64,000 nucleotides of DNA from Flavobacterium sp. Sd200 (GCF_009826935.1 NZ_WUMN01000003.1:248001-312000); one strand, 5' to 3'. Positions 17,438-26,686 are shown, numbered from the stretch's first letter. Notes: a model not told the origin generated them from the letters alone. Made by a program: numbers and translations.

Positions 17438-19717
17438 TTGAGTGCCAAAGTATTTATAATAACACCTCCCTTTACACAGCTTAACACGCCCTATCCGGCT
17501 ACGGCATATATAAAGGGTTTTCTTAATACAAAAGGCATCACTTCTGTTCAGGCCGACCTGGGCATCGAGGTAATACTCAAGCTATTCTCCAAACAGGGTC
17601 TAACCAACCTGTTTAACCGCATTGAAAGTAACCTAACAATCAATAACCAACACTTAACAGCCAGCTTTGACGATCCGAGTGAAGCTATCCCCCCTCTCCT
17701 TTGGAGAGGGGCCGGGGGTGAGGCTCTTTCAACCAATTCCCAGCGCATCCTCGCCCTTAAAAATGAGTATCTTAAAACCATAGATGCCGTAATCCTGTTC
17801 CTGCAGGGCAAAAATCCCACACTGAGCCATCTTATTTGCAGCGAGAATTTTTTACCAGAAGCTTCACGCTTTGCACAACTTGAAGAACTCGACTGGGCTT
17901 TTGGAACCATGGGGGTTCAGGACAAAGCAAAGCACCTTGCCACGCTCTATCTTGAAGATATATCGGACCTTATAGTAGAGTGTATAGATCCGCATTTTGG
18001 CTTTAGCCGCTACGCCGAACGTTTGGGCAGGAGTGCCAACTCATTCGACGAGCTCTATGGAATGTTGCAACAACCCTTTACTTATATTGATGAGATTTTG
18101 ATAGGGTTATTGTATGAGAGGATGGAAGAGGTTAACCCGCAACTGGCATGCTTTTCGGTGCCGTTTCCGGGCAATTTATATGCGGCATTCCGGAGTGCGC
18201 AGTATATTAAAAAGCATTTTCCGGGTGTAAAAACGGCTATGGGAGGCGGTTTTCCTAATACTGAACTACGCTCGCTAACCGATGCCCGTGTAATGGACTT
18301 CTTTGATTTTATTACACTCGATGATGGAGAGGCCCCGCTGGAATGCCTTATTGAGCATATTGACGGTATGCGCGATGTAAACCAGTTAAAGCGCACCTTT
18401 GCATTGGTAGATGGAGCCATTAAATATATAGACAACTCCGGTTGCCGCGATTATAAACAGGCAGACGTAGGTACGCCCGATTACAGCGATCTGTTATTAG
18501 ATAGCTATATATCGGTTATAGAAATTGTAAACCCGATGCACCGCATGTGGAGCGATGGGCGTTGGAACAAGCTCACCATGGCGCATGGCTGCTACTGGGG
18601 CAAGTGTACGTTTTGCGATATTTCGCTTGATTACATTAAGGTGTATGAACCTGTGGCCGCCCGCCTGCTGGTAGACCGTATGGAAGAGCTTATTGCGCAA
18701 ACAGGGCAAAATGGTTTTCATTTTGTAGATGAGGCTGCTCCGCCTGCACTAATGCGCGAAGTTGCCCTCGAAATTTTACGACGCAACCTTGCGGTTACAT
18801 GGTGGACAAACATTCGCTTTGAAAAGAGCTTTAGTGCCGACCTTTGCCGACTCCTTAAATTATCGGGTTGTATAGCGGTTTCGGGTGGTTTAGAGGTAGC
18901 GAGCGACAGGCTTTTAGACCTTATTCAGAAAGGGGTAACTGTAGCACAGGTTGCCCGCGTTACCCGAAATTTTACCGAAGCTGGTATTATGGTGCATGCC
19001 TACCTAATGTATGGCTTCCCAACGCAAACCGCACAGGAAACTATAGACAGTCTGGAAATGGTGCGTCAAATGTTTGAAGTGGGCATATTACAAAGCGGTT
19101 TTTGGCATCAGTTTGCCATGACAGCGCACAGCCCAGTAGGTATGTATCCGGAGCAGTTTGGTGTTTTAAAGGAGACTGATGCTATTGGCAGTTTTGCCAA
19201 CAACGATATTGTGCACGTAGATAAAAGCGGTGCCAACCATGATAAGTTTAGTTTTGGGCTCAAAAAATCACTGTTCAATTTTATGCACGGCATTTGTTTT
19301 GACTATCCATTGCAGGACTGGTTTGAGTTCAAGGTTCCTAAAACTAAAGTTGAGCCTGATTTTATATATAATGTTTTACAGGAAGACGATAATTTTACTA
19401 TAAAACCTACCGCTAAAATAGTATGGACAGGGGGCAAGCCCTATACAGATTTTGTTGTAAAAACTAAAAAAGGCAGAAACTTTGAAAACGCCCAGCTGAC
19501 CTTTCATGATAAAAGGGAAAGTTTTACCATACAGTTAGAAAAAGGGCAGGGGATATGGCTTGCTGATATTTTACAAAAGGCAGATGTAACTAATAAAGCT
19601 CTTGGTTTTGCACAGCTAAAGCAAAGTTATGAAGATGCAGGGCTGGATGATTTTGAATTGCTTTGGTACAGCAAACCTATTAACACATTGCGTGAATTTG
19701 GACTGTTTGTGCTTTAA
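17438..19717 (+). CDS. Large B12-binding-domain-type radical SAM protein
   Basis: A 759-residue protein starting at TTG (no in-frame ATG fits as well). The first third resembles the Rossmann-like cobalamin-binding region of B12-dependent radical SAM enzymes, with the motif AMGGGFPNTE near residue 270, although a classic DxHxxG cobalamin ligand is not evident. The radical SAM cluster motif is HGCYWGKCTFCD near residue 385, spaced C-x4-C-x2-C instead of the usual C-x3-C-x2-C. SAM-barrel features follow (GGLEVASDR, AYLMYGFPTQT). It probably modifies a small molecule, peptide or lipid; the substrate is unknown and it has no partner genes. Residues about 84-98 (IPPLLWRGAGGEAL) are encoded by a palindromic repeat element and look like an in-frame insertion. 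A Gly/Lys-rich tail domain closes the protein. Confidence 0.8.
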   Translation: MSAKVFIITPPFTQLNTPYPATAYIKGFLNTKGITSVQADLGIEVILKLFSKQGLTNLFNRIESNLTINNQHLTASFDDPSEAIPPLLWRGAGGEALSTNSQRILALKNEYLKTIDAVILFLQGKNPTLSHLICSENFLPEASRFAQLEELDWAFGTMGVQDKAKHLATLYLEDISDLIVECIDPHFGFSRYAERLGRSANSFDELYGMLQQPFTYIDEILIGLLYERMEEVNPQLACFSVPFPGNLYAAFRSAQYIKKHFPGVKTAMGGGFPNTELRSLTDARVMDFFDFITLDDGEAPLECLIEHIDGMRDVNQLKRTFALVDGAIKYIDNSGCRDYKQADVGTPDYSDLLLDSYISVIEIVNPMHRMWSDGRWNKLTMAHGCYWGKCTFCDISLDYIKVYEPVAARLLVDRMEELIAQTGQNGFHFVDEAAPPALMREVALEILRRNLAVTWWTNIRFEKSFSADLCRLLKLSGCIAVSGGLEVASDRLLDLIQKGVTVAQVARVTRNFTEAGIMVHAYLMYGFPTQTAQETIDSLEMVRQMFEVGILQSGFWHQFAMTAHSPVGMYPEQFGVLKETDAIGSFANNDIVHVDKSGANHDKFSFGLKKSLFNFMHGICFDYPLQDWFEFKVPKTKVEPDFIYNVLQEDDNFTIKPTAKIVWTGGKPYTDFVVKTKKGRNFENAQLTFHDKRESFTIQLEKGQGIWLADILQKADVTNKALGFAQLKQSYEDAGLDDFELLWYSKPINTLREFGLFVL
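17688..17724. repeat. Palindromic repeat element inside a coding region
   Basis: A perfect 9-bp stem CCCCTCTCC / GGAGAGGGG with loop TTT, followed by a G-rich tail (GCCGGGGGTGAGG). Elements of this look are common between genes in Bacteroidota. Here it keeps the frame of the radical SAM gene and adds about 14 residues. Confidence 0.75.
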
Positions 19718-19720
19718 AAA

Positions 19721-19784
19721 AAGACACAAATTTCACGGATTTACACAAATTATAACTCGTGTTCATCAGTGAAATTTGTGTCTT
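19721..19784. repeat. Long inverted repeat between convergent genes
   Basis: Perfect 16-bp arms (19721-19736 and 19769-19784) surround a 32-bp spacer. The arms carry ACAAATTTCAC and its complement. It lies between the convergent radical SAM gene and the small secreted-protein gene. It may act as a bidirectional terminator or be a dispersed palindromic repeat; the sequence looks like one often seen in flavobacterial spacers. Confidence 0.7.
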
Positions 19785-19805
19785 GCAATCTCTTAAAAAA
19801 GAAAT

Positions 19806-20207
19806 TTAAAACTTTCTTTTTCCCTGTATTTCTGTAAATTTCTTGAGTTGATCGGGTGAAAGTATAGGTTTCATTTTCTCTTCTATACGATCGTTTATGA
19901 TTTTTCCGCGGTCACGGCGTTCGTCGTTGGTAATGTCTTTAGCAGCCATTAACTCATTTATAGGGTCGCGTTGTTCTTCTATAATAGTGCGCACCGCTGC
20001 TTTTTGAAAATCGTCCAGCTTAAGTTCTTTAGTAAAATATTCTACGGTTTGCTCTACAAAATCTTTTTGCTCTCCTTTGCCACGTTGGCGGCTGCTATAA
20101 CGGTCGCTGCCTCCTGTAGTATCCCATCCGCGGCCATATTGGGCAAATGCGGCTGTAGATAAAAATAATGAGAGCAGTAAAAATGCATAATGTGTTTTTA
20201 GTTTCAT
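19806..20207 (-). CDS. Small secreted helical protein (Spy/CpxP-like by layout)
   Basis: A 133-residue protein with a clear Sec signal peptide (residues 1-22, ending in AFAQ), a Gly/Arg/Ser-rich linker, then a highly charged helical region with KLDDFQKAAVRTII and LSPDQLKKFTEIQ. Such repeated helical segments before a Lys/Arg-rich end resemble periplasmic Spy/CpxP-type proteins of Bacteroidota, but the LTxxQ signature is only weakly matched (LSPDQL). Probably periplasmic; function unknown. It is followed upstream by rimO on the same strand with a terminator between, so it is likely separately transcribed. Confidence 0.7.
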   Translation of the reverse strand: MKLKTHYAFLLLSLFLSTAAFAQYGRGWDTTGGSDRYSSRQRGKGEQKDFVEQTVEYFTKELKLDDFQKAAVRTIIEEQRDPINELMAAKDITNDERRDRGKIINDRIEEKMKPILSPDQLKKFTEIQGKRKF

Positions 20208-20235
20208 AAAGCAAAGTATTAATTATCAAACTTAA

Positions 20236-20268
20236 TAAAAAAAGCTAAAGCGTCGTGCCTTAGCTTTT
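20236..20268 (-). terminator. Terminator of rimO
   Basis: On the minus strand AAAAGCTAA pairs with TTAGCTTTT across an 11-base loop and runs into T residues, just after the rimO stop at 20276. Confidence 0.75.
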
Positions 20269-20275
20269 AAAATTT

Positions 20276-21604
20276 TTAGTTCGCAGCCACTGTTGCCGGA
20301 ACCCCATAGAGGTCGAACTCGGTAGCATCGGTAATAATAATATCTACAAACTCGCCTGTTTTTAAATAGGCAACAGTTGCATCTATAAGTACTTCGTTAT
20401 CAACATCGGGGCTATCAAATTCTGTACGGCCTACAAAATGGGCACCTTCTTTGCGGTCTATGATACAACGGAAAGTTTTGCCTATTTTTTCTTGGTTCAG
20501 TTCCCAGGATATCTGGCCCTGTATCTCCATAATTTCGTTGGCACGCTGTTGTTTTACATCGGCAGGAACATCATCTTCAAGCAGGTAGGCATGCGTGTTC
20601 TCTTCGTGGCTGTAAGTAAAGCAGCCCAAACGCTCAAAGCGCATTTCCTGTACCCAGTCTTTCATGATCTGGAAATCCTCTTCCGTCTCACCAGGGTAAC
20701 CGGTAATAAGTGTGGTGCGTATGGTCATACCCGGCACAGCCTCACGAAACTCTTTTAAAAGTTTAGTGGTTTTTTCCTGTGTTGTGCCACGACGCATCGA
20801 TTTTAATATTTTATCAGATATATGCTGTAGCGGAATATCAAGGTAGTTACAAATTTTAGGTTCGCGCCTCATCAGTTCCAGCACATCCATAGGAAACCCT
20901 GTTGGAAATGCATAGTGAAGTCTTATCCATTCTATACCCTCCACCTTAACAAGATTTTCCAAAAGCTCTGCAAGGTTACGTTTTTTGTACAGGTCAAGTC
21001 CATAATAAGTTAGGTCCTGAGCAATAAGAATAAGCTCTTTAACACCGTTTTTAGCAAGTCCTTCGGCTTCTTTAACCAGCTTTTCTATAGGCTGGCTCAC
21101 GTGTTTTCCGCGCATTAGCGGAATGGCACAAAAACTGCAAGGTCGGTCGCAACCCTCGGCAATTTTTAAATAAGCATAATTTTTTGGGGTAGTGGTAAGG
21201 CGTTCACCAAGCAGCTCGTGCCTGTAATCGGCACCAAGGGCTTTAAGAAGGCCGGGCAGTTCGGTAGTGCCAAAATACTGGTCTACATTTGGTATCTCCT
21301 TCTGTAGGTCCGGTTTGTAGCGCTCACTAAGGCATCCGGTAACAAAAACCTTGTCTACAAGGCCCTGCTCTTTTTTGTCTACATAATTAAGTATCATGTT
21401 AACCGACTCTTCCTTGGCATTGTCAATAAATCCGCAGGTATTGATAACAATAATGTTACCTTCCTCATGGGCGGGAGCTTCGTGGGCAACATCTTTGCCG
21501 CTGGCACGCAGCTGACCCATAAGCACTTCGCTGTCGTAAACGTTCTTAGAACAGCCCAGCGTGATTACATTGATTTTATTCTTCTTTAACGATTTGGTTC
21601 TCAT
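20276..21604 (-). CDS. rimO: Ribosomal protein uS12 methylthiotransferase RimO
   Basis: RimO adds a methylthio group to an aspartate of ribosomal protein S12 with two iron-sulfur clusters. The protein has the MTTase N-terminal domain (VITLGCSKNVYDSEVL, INTCGFI and GCLSERY provide the three cluster cysteines), a radical SAM domain with the CDRPCSFC motif (C-x3-C-x2-C), and a C-terminal TRAM domain. The variant LGCSKN and the lack of a basic tRNA-type tail favour RimO over MiaB. I chose the ATG at 21604 (MRTKSLKKNK); an ATG seven codons upstream is also open. A TAATTTTG -7-like element lies just upstream on the minus strand. Complete length of about 440 residues. Confidence 0.95.
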   Translation of the reverse strand: MRTKSLKKNKINVITLGCSKNVYDSEVLMGQLRASGKDVAHEAPAHEEGNIIVINTCGFIDNAKEESVNMILNYVDKKEQGLVDKVFVTGCLSERYKPDLQKEIPNVDQYFGTTELPGLLKALGADYRHELLGERLTTTPKNYAYLKIAEGCDRPCSFCAIPLMRGKHVSQPIEKLVKEAEGLAKNGVKELILIAQDLTYYGLDLYKKRNLAELLENLVKVEGIEWIRLHYAFPTGFPMDVLELMRREPKICNYLDIPLQHISDKILKSMRRGTTQEKTTKLLKEFREAVPGMTIRTTLITGYPGETEEDFQIMKDWVQEMRFERLGCFTYSHEENTHAYLLEDDVPADVKQQRANEIMEIQGQISWELNQEKIGKTFRCIIDRKEGAHFVGRTEFDSPDVDNEVLIDATVAYLKTGEFVDIIITDATEFDLYGVPATVAAN

Positions 21605-21740
21605 GTACTTAAAATTGGAGTGCAAAATTAAGCATTTTATTGACAGCGAAGCAGATAATGCAGTTAAAATTTGTGGTTAGTACTGAGATGATAGATTTTA
21701 TAGAATCAATCTTGAATCTGCCATCATCAATCTTAAATAA

Positions 21741-21774
21741 AAAAGCCACCCGGTTTGCGTTCCGGATGGCTTTT
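21741..21774 (-). terminator. Terminator of the FadL-like gene
   Basis: On the minus strand AAAAGCCATCCGG pairs with CCGGGTGGCTTTTTT, one wobble pair, followed by T residues. Confidence 0.85.
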
Positions 21775-21806
21775 CACTAAAAATAGCAAGATGAAAACTA
21801 ATTGTA

Positions 21807-23300
21807 TTATAGATCTATAGTGTAAGATAGCGTTACATTGTTGCCTGTGGTTTTAACCTGCGCATTGTCGGTCAGGCCGGGTGTAAACAAAGGTGTTTCA
21901 CTTTTGCGCTGATACCACGAGTAGGCCAGGTCTATTCTCGATCCGCCCAAATTAAAACCAACCCCTCCGGTAGCACCATACAGGTCGCCCACGTTGCGGC
22001 CATTTTTATAAGGGCTTTGCTGGTAGCGGTAACCTCCACGCAAACTAAGGTTTTTAATGCGGTATTCGCCGCCAATTCGCAGTTCGCCTGCCCAGTCGAG
22101 CGTGCTGGCAAGTTCGGTATTCAGGGCTTCATAGCGGCTTGTCGAATATTTTGTGTTGCTGTAATCCCTTACCGAATAATCAACGCTTAATAAACCGCTC
22201 CTGCCAAAAATATAAGCAAGGCTTCCGGTGTATTTAGAGGGTGTTTTTATAGTATAATCGTCTCCTATAGAAGTAACATAGGGGTTGGTAACAATAGTGC
22301 TCCCGCCCACATTAGAGACTATGCTTTGCGTAGTTTCATCCTGTAATCTTAGCCATGTAGGAGATTCATAAGCTACGCCTGCCCTGAACGAATCGGTTAT
22401 TTTTGCTATGGCTCCTAGATTTAACGAAAAACCACCGCCATATGTATATCGTTCAGTATCGAACCTAAATGATCTTAAGCCATCTGAAAACGGATTGTTT
22501 GTATTTTCGTATAGGCTTGTATTATTTATATAATCGGTAAAATGAATGTTGAGGTTGGCACCTACATAAAAACGTTCTTTTAGCTGTGTCGCAAAGTTTA
22601 AGGCAACTTTTCCGTTAAACCCTGTGGTGCTTATATAGCTTTCCTGATAATAATTGCCGCTGCCTCCGGTGTTAGAAACATAAGGAGCGCCCGTTGGTGC
22701 TTCGTTAGGGTTAAATATATATCCTTTATAACCAAGATAGGCCTGTTGGTCTAAAAAGCTAAGGGTGTCAAAATATTCATCGGCAAGACTAAGGTCAAAA
22801 GCACCCTCACCATTAATACCATTGGCATATCTTAAAAAATAACGGTCTAAAGAATTAGGGCTAACGCCGTGCATGCCAATGCTATTCTCAAAACTGTTGG
22901 TGTTCTCGTAATTAAAGCCAAGGGTAAACTTGTTCATAAAAGCCCCTTCGTTATTGTTGTTAAAAACAAAAACGGCTCCAAGCTGGTTAAGGTCAAATGT
23001 ATTGTCGTTTTGCCTTTGCCCCGTGCCATAATAGTTAGAACTGTTGCTAAGGTTGTAGCTGCTAAGAGATGCTGTTCCTGTGTTGTACATAAAAACGGCT
23101 GCTCCGGCGGGGTTTACACCAATTGCCGAAAGGTCTCCGCCCACTGCGCCAAAAGCACCGCTCATGGCACGAAAACGTGCTGTGCCTGTAAGGTTGTTTA
23201 AAGAATATCTAACGGCATCGGCAGCAGTGTTCATGTCCTGCTGAGCAGATGCGGTTAGTGTTGCCAGTAATCCGGCAGCATAAAGTATATAGTTTTTCAT
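21807..23300 (-). CDS. OmpP1/FadL-family outer-membrane protein
   Basis: A 497-residue protein with a signal peptide (MKNYILYAAGLLATLTASAQ) and a beta-barrel pattern of alternating hydrophobic strands to a final NVTLSYTIDL. Residues 25-75, with RYSLNNLTGTARFRAMSGAFGAVGGDLSAIGVNPAG, show the plug-region signature (GxxGxxxxAxxxNPA) of FadL/TodX transporters of hydrophobic compounds. It should sit in the outer membrane; the ligand is not known. The lipoprotein gene lies 70 bp upstream on the same strand but with a terminator between them. Confidence 0.85.
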   Translation of the reverse strand: MKNYILYAAGLLATLTASAQQDMNTAADAVRYSLNNLTGTARFRAMSGAFGAVGGDLSAIGVNPAGAAVFMYNTGTASLSSYNLSNSSNYYGTGQRQNDNTFDLNQLGAVFVFNNNNEGAFMNKFTLGFNYENTNSFENSIGMHGVSPNSLDRYFLRYANGINGEGAFDLSLADEYFDTLSFLDQQAYLGYKGYIFNPNEAPTGAPYVSNTGGSGNYYQESYISTTGFNGKVALNFATQLKERFYVGANLNIHFTDYINNTSLYENTNNPFSDGLRSFRFDTERYTYGGGFSLNLGAIAKITDSFRAGVAYESPTWLRLQDETTQSIVSNVGGSTIVTNPYVTSIGDDYTIKTPSKYTGSLAYIFGRSGLLSVDYSVRDYSNTKYSTSRYEALNTELASTLDWAGELRIGGEYRIKNLSLRGGYRYQQSPYKNGRNVGDLYGATGGVGFNLGGSRIDLAYSWYQRKSETPLFTPGLTDNAQVKTTGNNVTLSYTIDL

Positions 23301-23316
23301 AGCCTGATCTTGTAAT

Positions 23317-23360
23317 AAAAAAAAGCCCCATGTTTATACTTTAACAGACAAACATGGGGC
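23317..23360 (-). terminator. Terminator of the Gly/Trp-rich lipoprotein gene
   Basis: On the minus strand GCCCCATGTTTG pairs with TAAACATGGGGC, followed by nine T residues, between the lipoprotein stop and the FadL-like start. Confidence 0.85.
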
Positions 23361-23370
23361 GTGTATATTG

Positions 23371-24486
23371 TTAGCCTCTGCGGCCTCCGCCCCCGCCACC
23401 TCCGCGTGAGCCACCACCGCCTCCGCCTCCGGAACGTCCGCCGCCAAAGCTTCCTCCGCTACTGCGTGATGGTGCACTATAAGTTGGGCTGCTGCTGCGG
23501 CTTGGTTGAGATGGTGTATAATTTCTTGATGGAGATGTAGAAGGAGTATAAGTTCTTGTACTGTTATTCCCTCTGCCTGAATTGCTAAAACTGTTCCTGC
23601 CCCCGTTTTGCAGGTCAGAATTTCTTGAATTGCCCTGTCTAACGGTGCTGCTGTTACTCCTGCCGTTATTAAAACGGTTGGTGCTTACTGTAGATCTGCT
23701 TCTTCCGGCAGAATATCCGTTAGATACATTGCTTCTGCCGGGGTTGAATCTGCTGTTACCAGCACTTCTTCCGGCGCTGTACCTGCCATTGTTAACATAG
23801 CGTCCGCCCGGGTAGGCTGCGCTGCTTCTGCGCCCATAGTTGTTGTCGTAATAATGGTAATGATTGCCATAGTAGCCGCCGCCATAATATCCGCCCCAAC
23901 CACCATAGTATGGGTAGCCCCAGCCACCCCAACCGCCGTAACCCCAGCCATAGCCAAGACCCCAACCGCCATACCAGCCATTGTAGCCAAGACCCCAGTC
24001 CCAACCGTTGCCATACCAGCCGCCGTAGTAAGGATATCCTCCCCAGCCCCAGCCGCCGCCATACCAACCACCCCAACCATTGTTGTTGTAGTAGTTTATG
24101 GTAACATCGTTAGTGTCCTGGCCCCAGCCGCCATAAGCATTAACAGCATTGTCATTTTGTACGCTTACAACAGAGTCGTTTTCATAAGAGCTGTAATTAT
24201 CTACATCTGTAAAAACAGGATATTCGTCTTTAAGAGAATTGAAATACGTCGCATAGCCCGATGAGTTCTGGCCTGTAACCTCGCCATCTCTGTATTGGGC
24301 TACATTACCGTCGTTGTATTTATATACGGGCTGATTGTTAGCATCGTGGGGTACAGAGCCATAAATACCATCGGTATCGGCGCTGCTTGTATTTTGGTAC
24401 GAACTGCAGGAAGTTGCAGCCCAGCCCAGGAACCCCATTAAAGAAAACAGGGACAGCCTGCGCAGGTTTAAGTATTCAGTTTTCAT
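23371..24486 (-). CDS. Lipoprotein with Gly/Trp/Tyr-rich repeats
   Basis: A 371-residue protein with a lipobox (GWAATSC, Cys near residue 27), a charged N-terminal domain to about residue 125, a low-complexity block to about 220 made of GGWG, GGY and NGW repeats with a His-Tyr cluster (NHYHYYD), and an Arg/Ser/Asn tail ending in a glycine run. Such proteins are common in flavobacteria next to FadL-type proteins and are usually left unnamed; a surface or periplasmic structural role is possible. The repetitive DNA makes the exact copy number of GGW blocks prone to change. It is divergent from proS. Confidence 0.75.
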   Translation of the reverse strand: MKTEYLNLRRLSLFSLMGFLGWAATSCSSYQNTSSADTDGIYGSVPHDANNQPVYKYNDGNVAQYRDGEVTGQNSSGYATYFNSLKDEYPVFTDVDNYSSYENDSVVSVQNDNAVNAYGGWGQDTNDVTINYYNNNGWGGWYGGGWGWGGYPYYGGWYGNGWDWGLGYNGWYGGWGLGYGWGYGGWGGWGYPYYGGWGGYYGGGYYGNHYHYYDNNYGRRSSAAYPGGRYVNNGRYSAGRSAGNSRFNPGRSNVSNGYSAGRSRSTVSTNRFNNGRSNSSTVRQGNSRNSDLQNGGRNSFSNSGRGNNSTRTYTPSTSPSRNYTPSQPSRSSSPTYSAPSRSSGGSFGGGRSGGGGGGGSRGGGGGGGRRG

Positions 24487-24504
24487 ATCTCTGCATTTTT
24501 TTTA

Positions 24505-24534
24505 TTGTTGAACTTGCAAAAATAGTTAGTTTTG
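24505..24534 (+). promoter_or_regulatory. Predicted proS promoter
   Basis: TTG at 24505-24507, 19 bp, then TAGTTTTG at 24527-24534, matching the Bacteroidota TTG / TAnnTTTG promoter, about 50 bp before the proS ATG. Confidence 0.6.
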
Positions 24535-24586
24535 CTAAACTATTATATGTTATAAATTTAAACAATTTTTGTGCCATTAATTTACG

Positions 24587-26062
24587 ATGAGTAAGAATTT
24601 AACAAAGCGGTCAGAAGATTATTCCAAATGGTATAATGAACTGGTTGTAAAAGCAGACCTTGCAGAGAATTCTGCGGTTAGGGGTTGTATGGTTATCAAG
24701 CCTTATGGCTACGCGATATGGGAAAAAATGCAGGCCGAATTAGACAGGATGTTTAAAGAGACCGGCCATCAAAATGCATACTTTCCGCTGTTTATACCTA
24801 AGTCTTTTTTCAGTAAAGAAGCAAGCCACGTAGACGGCTTCGCAAAAGAGTGTGCTGTAGTAACCCACTACAGGCTGCGCACTGCCGAAGACGGTAAGAC
24901 CATTGAGGTTGACCCGGATGCCAAGCTGGAAGAGGAACTTATAGTAAGACCAACGTCTGAAACGATTATATGGAATACCTATAAAGGTTGGATACAAAGC
25001 TACCGTGATTTGCCAATTTTGGTAAACCAGTGGGCAAACGTTGTGCGTTGGGAAATGCGCACACGCCTGTTTTTGCGTACTGCCGAGTTTTTATGGCAGG
25101 AAGGGCACACTGCCCACGCAACCCAACAGGAAGCTATTGCAGAGGCTGAACAAATGATGAACGTGTATGCCGACTTTGCAGAGAATTTTATGGCAATACC
25201 GGTAGTAAAAGGTGTGAAAACCGCTAACGAGCGTTTTGCGGGTGCGGTAGAAACATATTGTATCGAGGCGCTTATGCAGGATGGTAAAGCATTACAGGCA
25301 GGTACATCGCACTTTTTGGGTCAGAATTTTGCCAAAGCGTTCGATGTTAAGTTTGCTAATAAAGAGGGTAAACAGGATTTTGTATGGGCTACATCGTGGG
25401 GGGTTAGTACCCGACTGATGGGTGCTCTCGTAATGACGCACAGCGATGACAACGGACTTGTATTGCCACCAAACCTGGCGCCTATACAAGTAGTTATAGT
25501 GCCTATATACAGGACTGATGAGCAGTTTGAAGCAATATCTGCCGAGGCGAAGCAGTTAATGGCACGCCTGCGCAAGCTGGGCATTACTGTAAAATATGAC
25601 GACAGGGATACGCATAAGCCGGGCTTTAAATTTGCTGAATATGAACTTAAAGGAGTGCCTGTGCGTATTGCTATAGGGCCAAACGACCTTGAGAACGGGA
25701 CTTTTGAAGTGGCAAGACGCGATACATTAACTAAAGAAACGGTTATAAGTATTGATATTGTTAATCACATAAGTAATTTGCTGGAGGAGATACAGGCTAA
25801 CCTGTTTACAAAAGCACTGAGCTTTAGAGATACCCATATTACAGAGGTATACACTTTTGAAGAGTTTAAAGATGTGCTGGAAAACAAGACCGGATTTGTA
25901 TCTGCGCATTGGGATGGCACAGGCGAGACAGAAGAAAAGATAAAAGAGCTTACAAAAGCAACTATTCGCTGTATTCCTCTAAACAGGAAGGAAGAGGCTG
26001 GTACATGCATACTTACAGGTGCGCCAAGCACAGGAAGGGTGCTGTTCGCGAAGGCTTACTAG
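24587..26062 (+). CDS. proS: Prolyl-tRNA synthetase, short archaeal/eukaryotic-like form
   Basis: The enzyme charges tRNA-Pro with proline. At 491 residues it lacks the editing insertion of the long bacterial form. Class II motifs are visible: motif 2 around [29 protein letters not shown] and motif 3 as [25 protein letters not shown], followed by an anticodon-binding domain (VVIVPIYRT to [23 protein letters not shown]) and the C-terminal zinc-binding-like domain ending in FAKAY. Motifs and length match the ProS type 3 that is normal in Bacteroidota. It lies directly before the tRNA-Glu and rpsT genes. Confidence 0.97.
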   Translation: MSKNLTKRSEDYSKWYNELVVKADLAENSAVRGCMVIKPYGYAIWEKMQAELDRMFKETGHQNAYFPLFIPKSFFSKEASHVDGFAKECAVVTHYRLRTAEDGKTIEVDPDAKLEEELIVRPTSETIIWNTYKGWIQSYRDLPILVNQWANVVRWEMRTRLFLRTAEFLWQEGHTAHATQQEAIAEAEQMMNVYADFAENFMAIPVVKGVKTANERFAGAVETYCIEALMQDGKALQAGTSHFLGQNFAKAFDVKFANKEGKQDFVWATSWGVSTRLMGALVMTHSDDNGLVLPPNLAPIQVVIVPIYRTDEQFEAISAEAKQLMARLRKLGITVKYDDRDTHKPGFKFAEYELKGVPVRIAIGPNDLENGTFEVARRDTLTKETVISIDIVNHISNLLEEIQANLFTKALSFRDTHITEVYTFEEFKDVLENKTGFVSAHWDGTGETEEKIKELTKATIRCIPLNRKEEAGTCILTGAPSTGRVLFAKAY

Positions 26063-26092
26063 AATTTTTTTTAAATTTTTTTTGTTCCTCTA

Positions 26093-26122
26093 TTGCATAA
26101 CTCAAAATTAGTTGTACTTTTG
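26093..26122 (+). promoter_or_regulatory. Predicted tRNA-Glu promoter
   Basis: TTG at 26093-26095, 19 bp, TACTTTTG at 26115-26122: an exact TAnnTTTG -7 box. Transcription would start about 20 bp before the first tRNA. Confidence 0.75.
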
Positions 26123-26151
26123 CATCCGCATTAGAGGAACAAAATATTACT

Positions 26152-26223
26152 GGCCCGTTCGTCTATCGGTTAGGACGCTAGATTTTCATTCTAGTAAGGG
26201 GGGTTCGATTCCCCCACGGGCTA
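26152..26223 (+). tRNA. tRNA-Glu (UUC), copy 1
   Basis: A 72-base cloverleaf: acceptor GGCCCGT with ACGGGCT, anticodon stem CTAGA / TCTAG with loop TTTTCAT giving anticodon UUC, T arm GGGGG TTCGATT CCCCC, discriminator A. CCA is not encoded. Confidence 0.95.
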
Positions 26224-26270
26224 CAAAATTTAAAGGTATAAAAGCCTTTATTTTTTTCTAATAATGCAAC

Positions 26271-26342
26271 GGTCCGTTCGTCTAGGGGTTAGGACGCCAG
26301 GTTTTCATCCTGGTAACAGGGGTTCGATTCCCCTACGGACTA
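26271..26342 (+). tRNA. tRNA-Glu (UUC), copy 2
   Basis: A 72-base cloverleaf with acceptor GGTCCGT / ACGGACT, anticodon stem CCAGG / CCTGG and loop TTTTCAT (anticodon UUC), T arm AGGGG TTCGATT CCCCT. It has the same anticodon as copy 1 but a different anticodon stem, so it is an older duplicate. A small hairpin and T-run (26231-26258) lie between the two. Confidence 0.95.
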
Positions 26343-26378
26343 CAATTAAGATATTAAGGAATTTAAGACATAAAGAAA

Positions 26379-26633
26379 ATGGCAAATCATAAGTCAGCTT
26401 TAAAAAGGATAAGAACAAACGAAAAGAAAAGGGTGTTGAATAAATATCAGCACAAGACTACACGTAATGCTATTAAAGCTATACGTTTAGCTACTGACAA
26501 AACTGAAGCTACAGAGAAACTTCCTACAGTTGTTTCTATGATAGATAAATTAGCTAAGAAAAACATCATCCACGCTAATAAGGCTTCAAACCTTAAATCT
26601 AAACTTACAAAACATGTAGCGTCTCTTAACTAA
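26379..26633 (+). CDS. rpsT: 30S ribosomal protein bS20
   Basis: An 84-residue, very basic helical protein beginning MANHKSALKRIRTNEKKR and ending in LTKHVASLN, the standard S20 pattern, which binds 16S rRNA early in 30S assembly. It follows the tRNA-Glu genes by 36 bp and may share their transcript; a strong terminator follows the stop. Confidence 0.97.
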   Translation: MANHKSALKRIRTNEKKRVLNKYQHKTTRNAIKAIRLATDKTEATEKLPTVVSMIDKLAKKNIIHANKASNLKSKLTKHVASLN

Positions 26634-26660
26634 GAACGTTTGTGTTACAGATATTATATT

Positions 26661-26686
26661 GAGCTCCCAATAGGGAGCTTTTTTTG
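26661..26686 (+). terminator. Terminator of rpsT
   Basis: AGCTCCC pairs with GGGAGCT over a four-base loop and is followed by seven T residues. Confidence 0.9.

Noticed and set aside
23854..24264. Plus-strand frame of 136 codons antisense to the Gly/Trp-rich lipoprotein
   Set aside because: It is the complement of GGN/TGG repeats and gives a low-complexity Ala/Pro/Ile product; the minus-strand gene has a lipobox and terminator.
26152..26342. tRNA-Glu pair as an integration site of a mobile element
   Set aside because: Both tRNAs are intact and flanked by core genes (proS, rpsT); no integrase or repeated 3' end is nearby.
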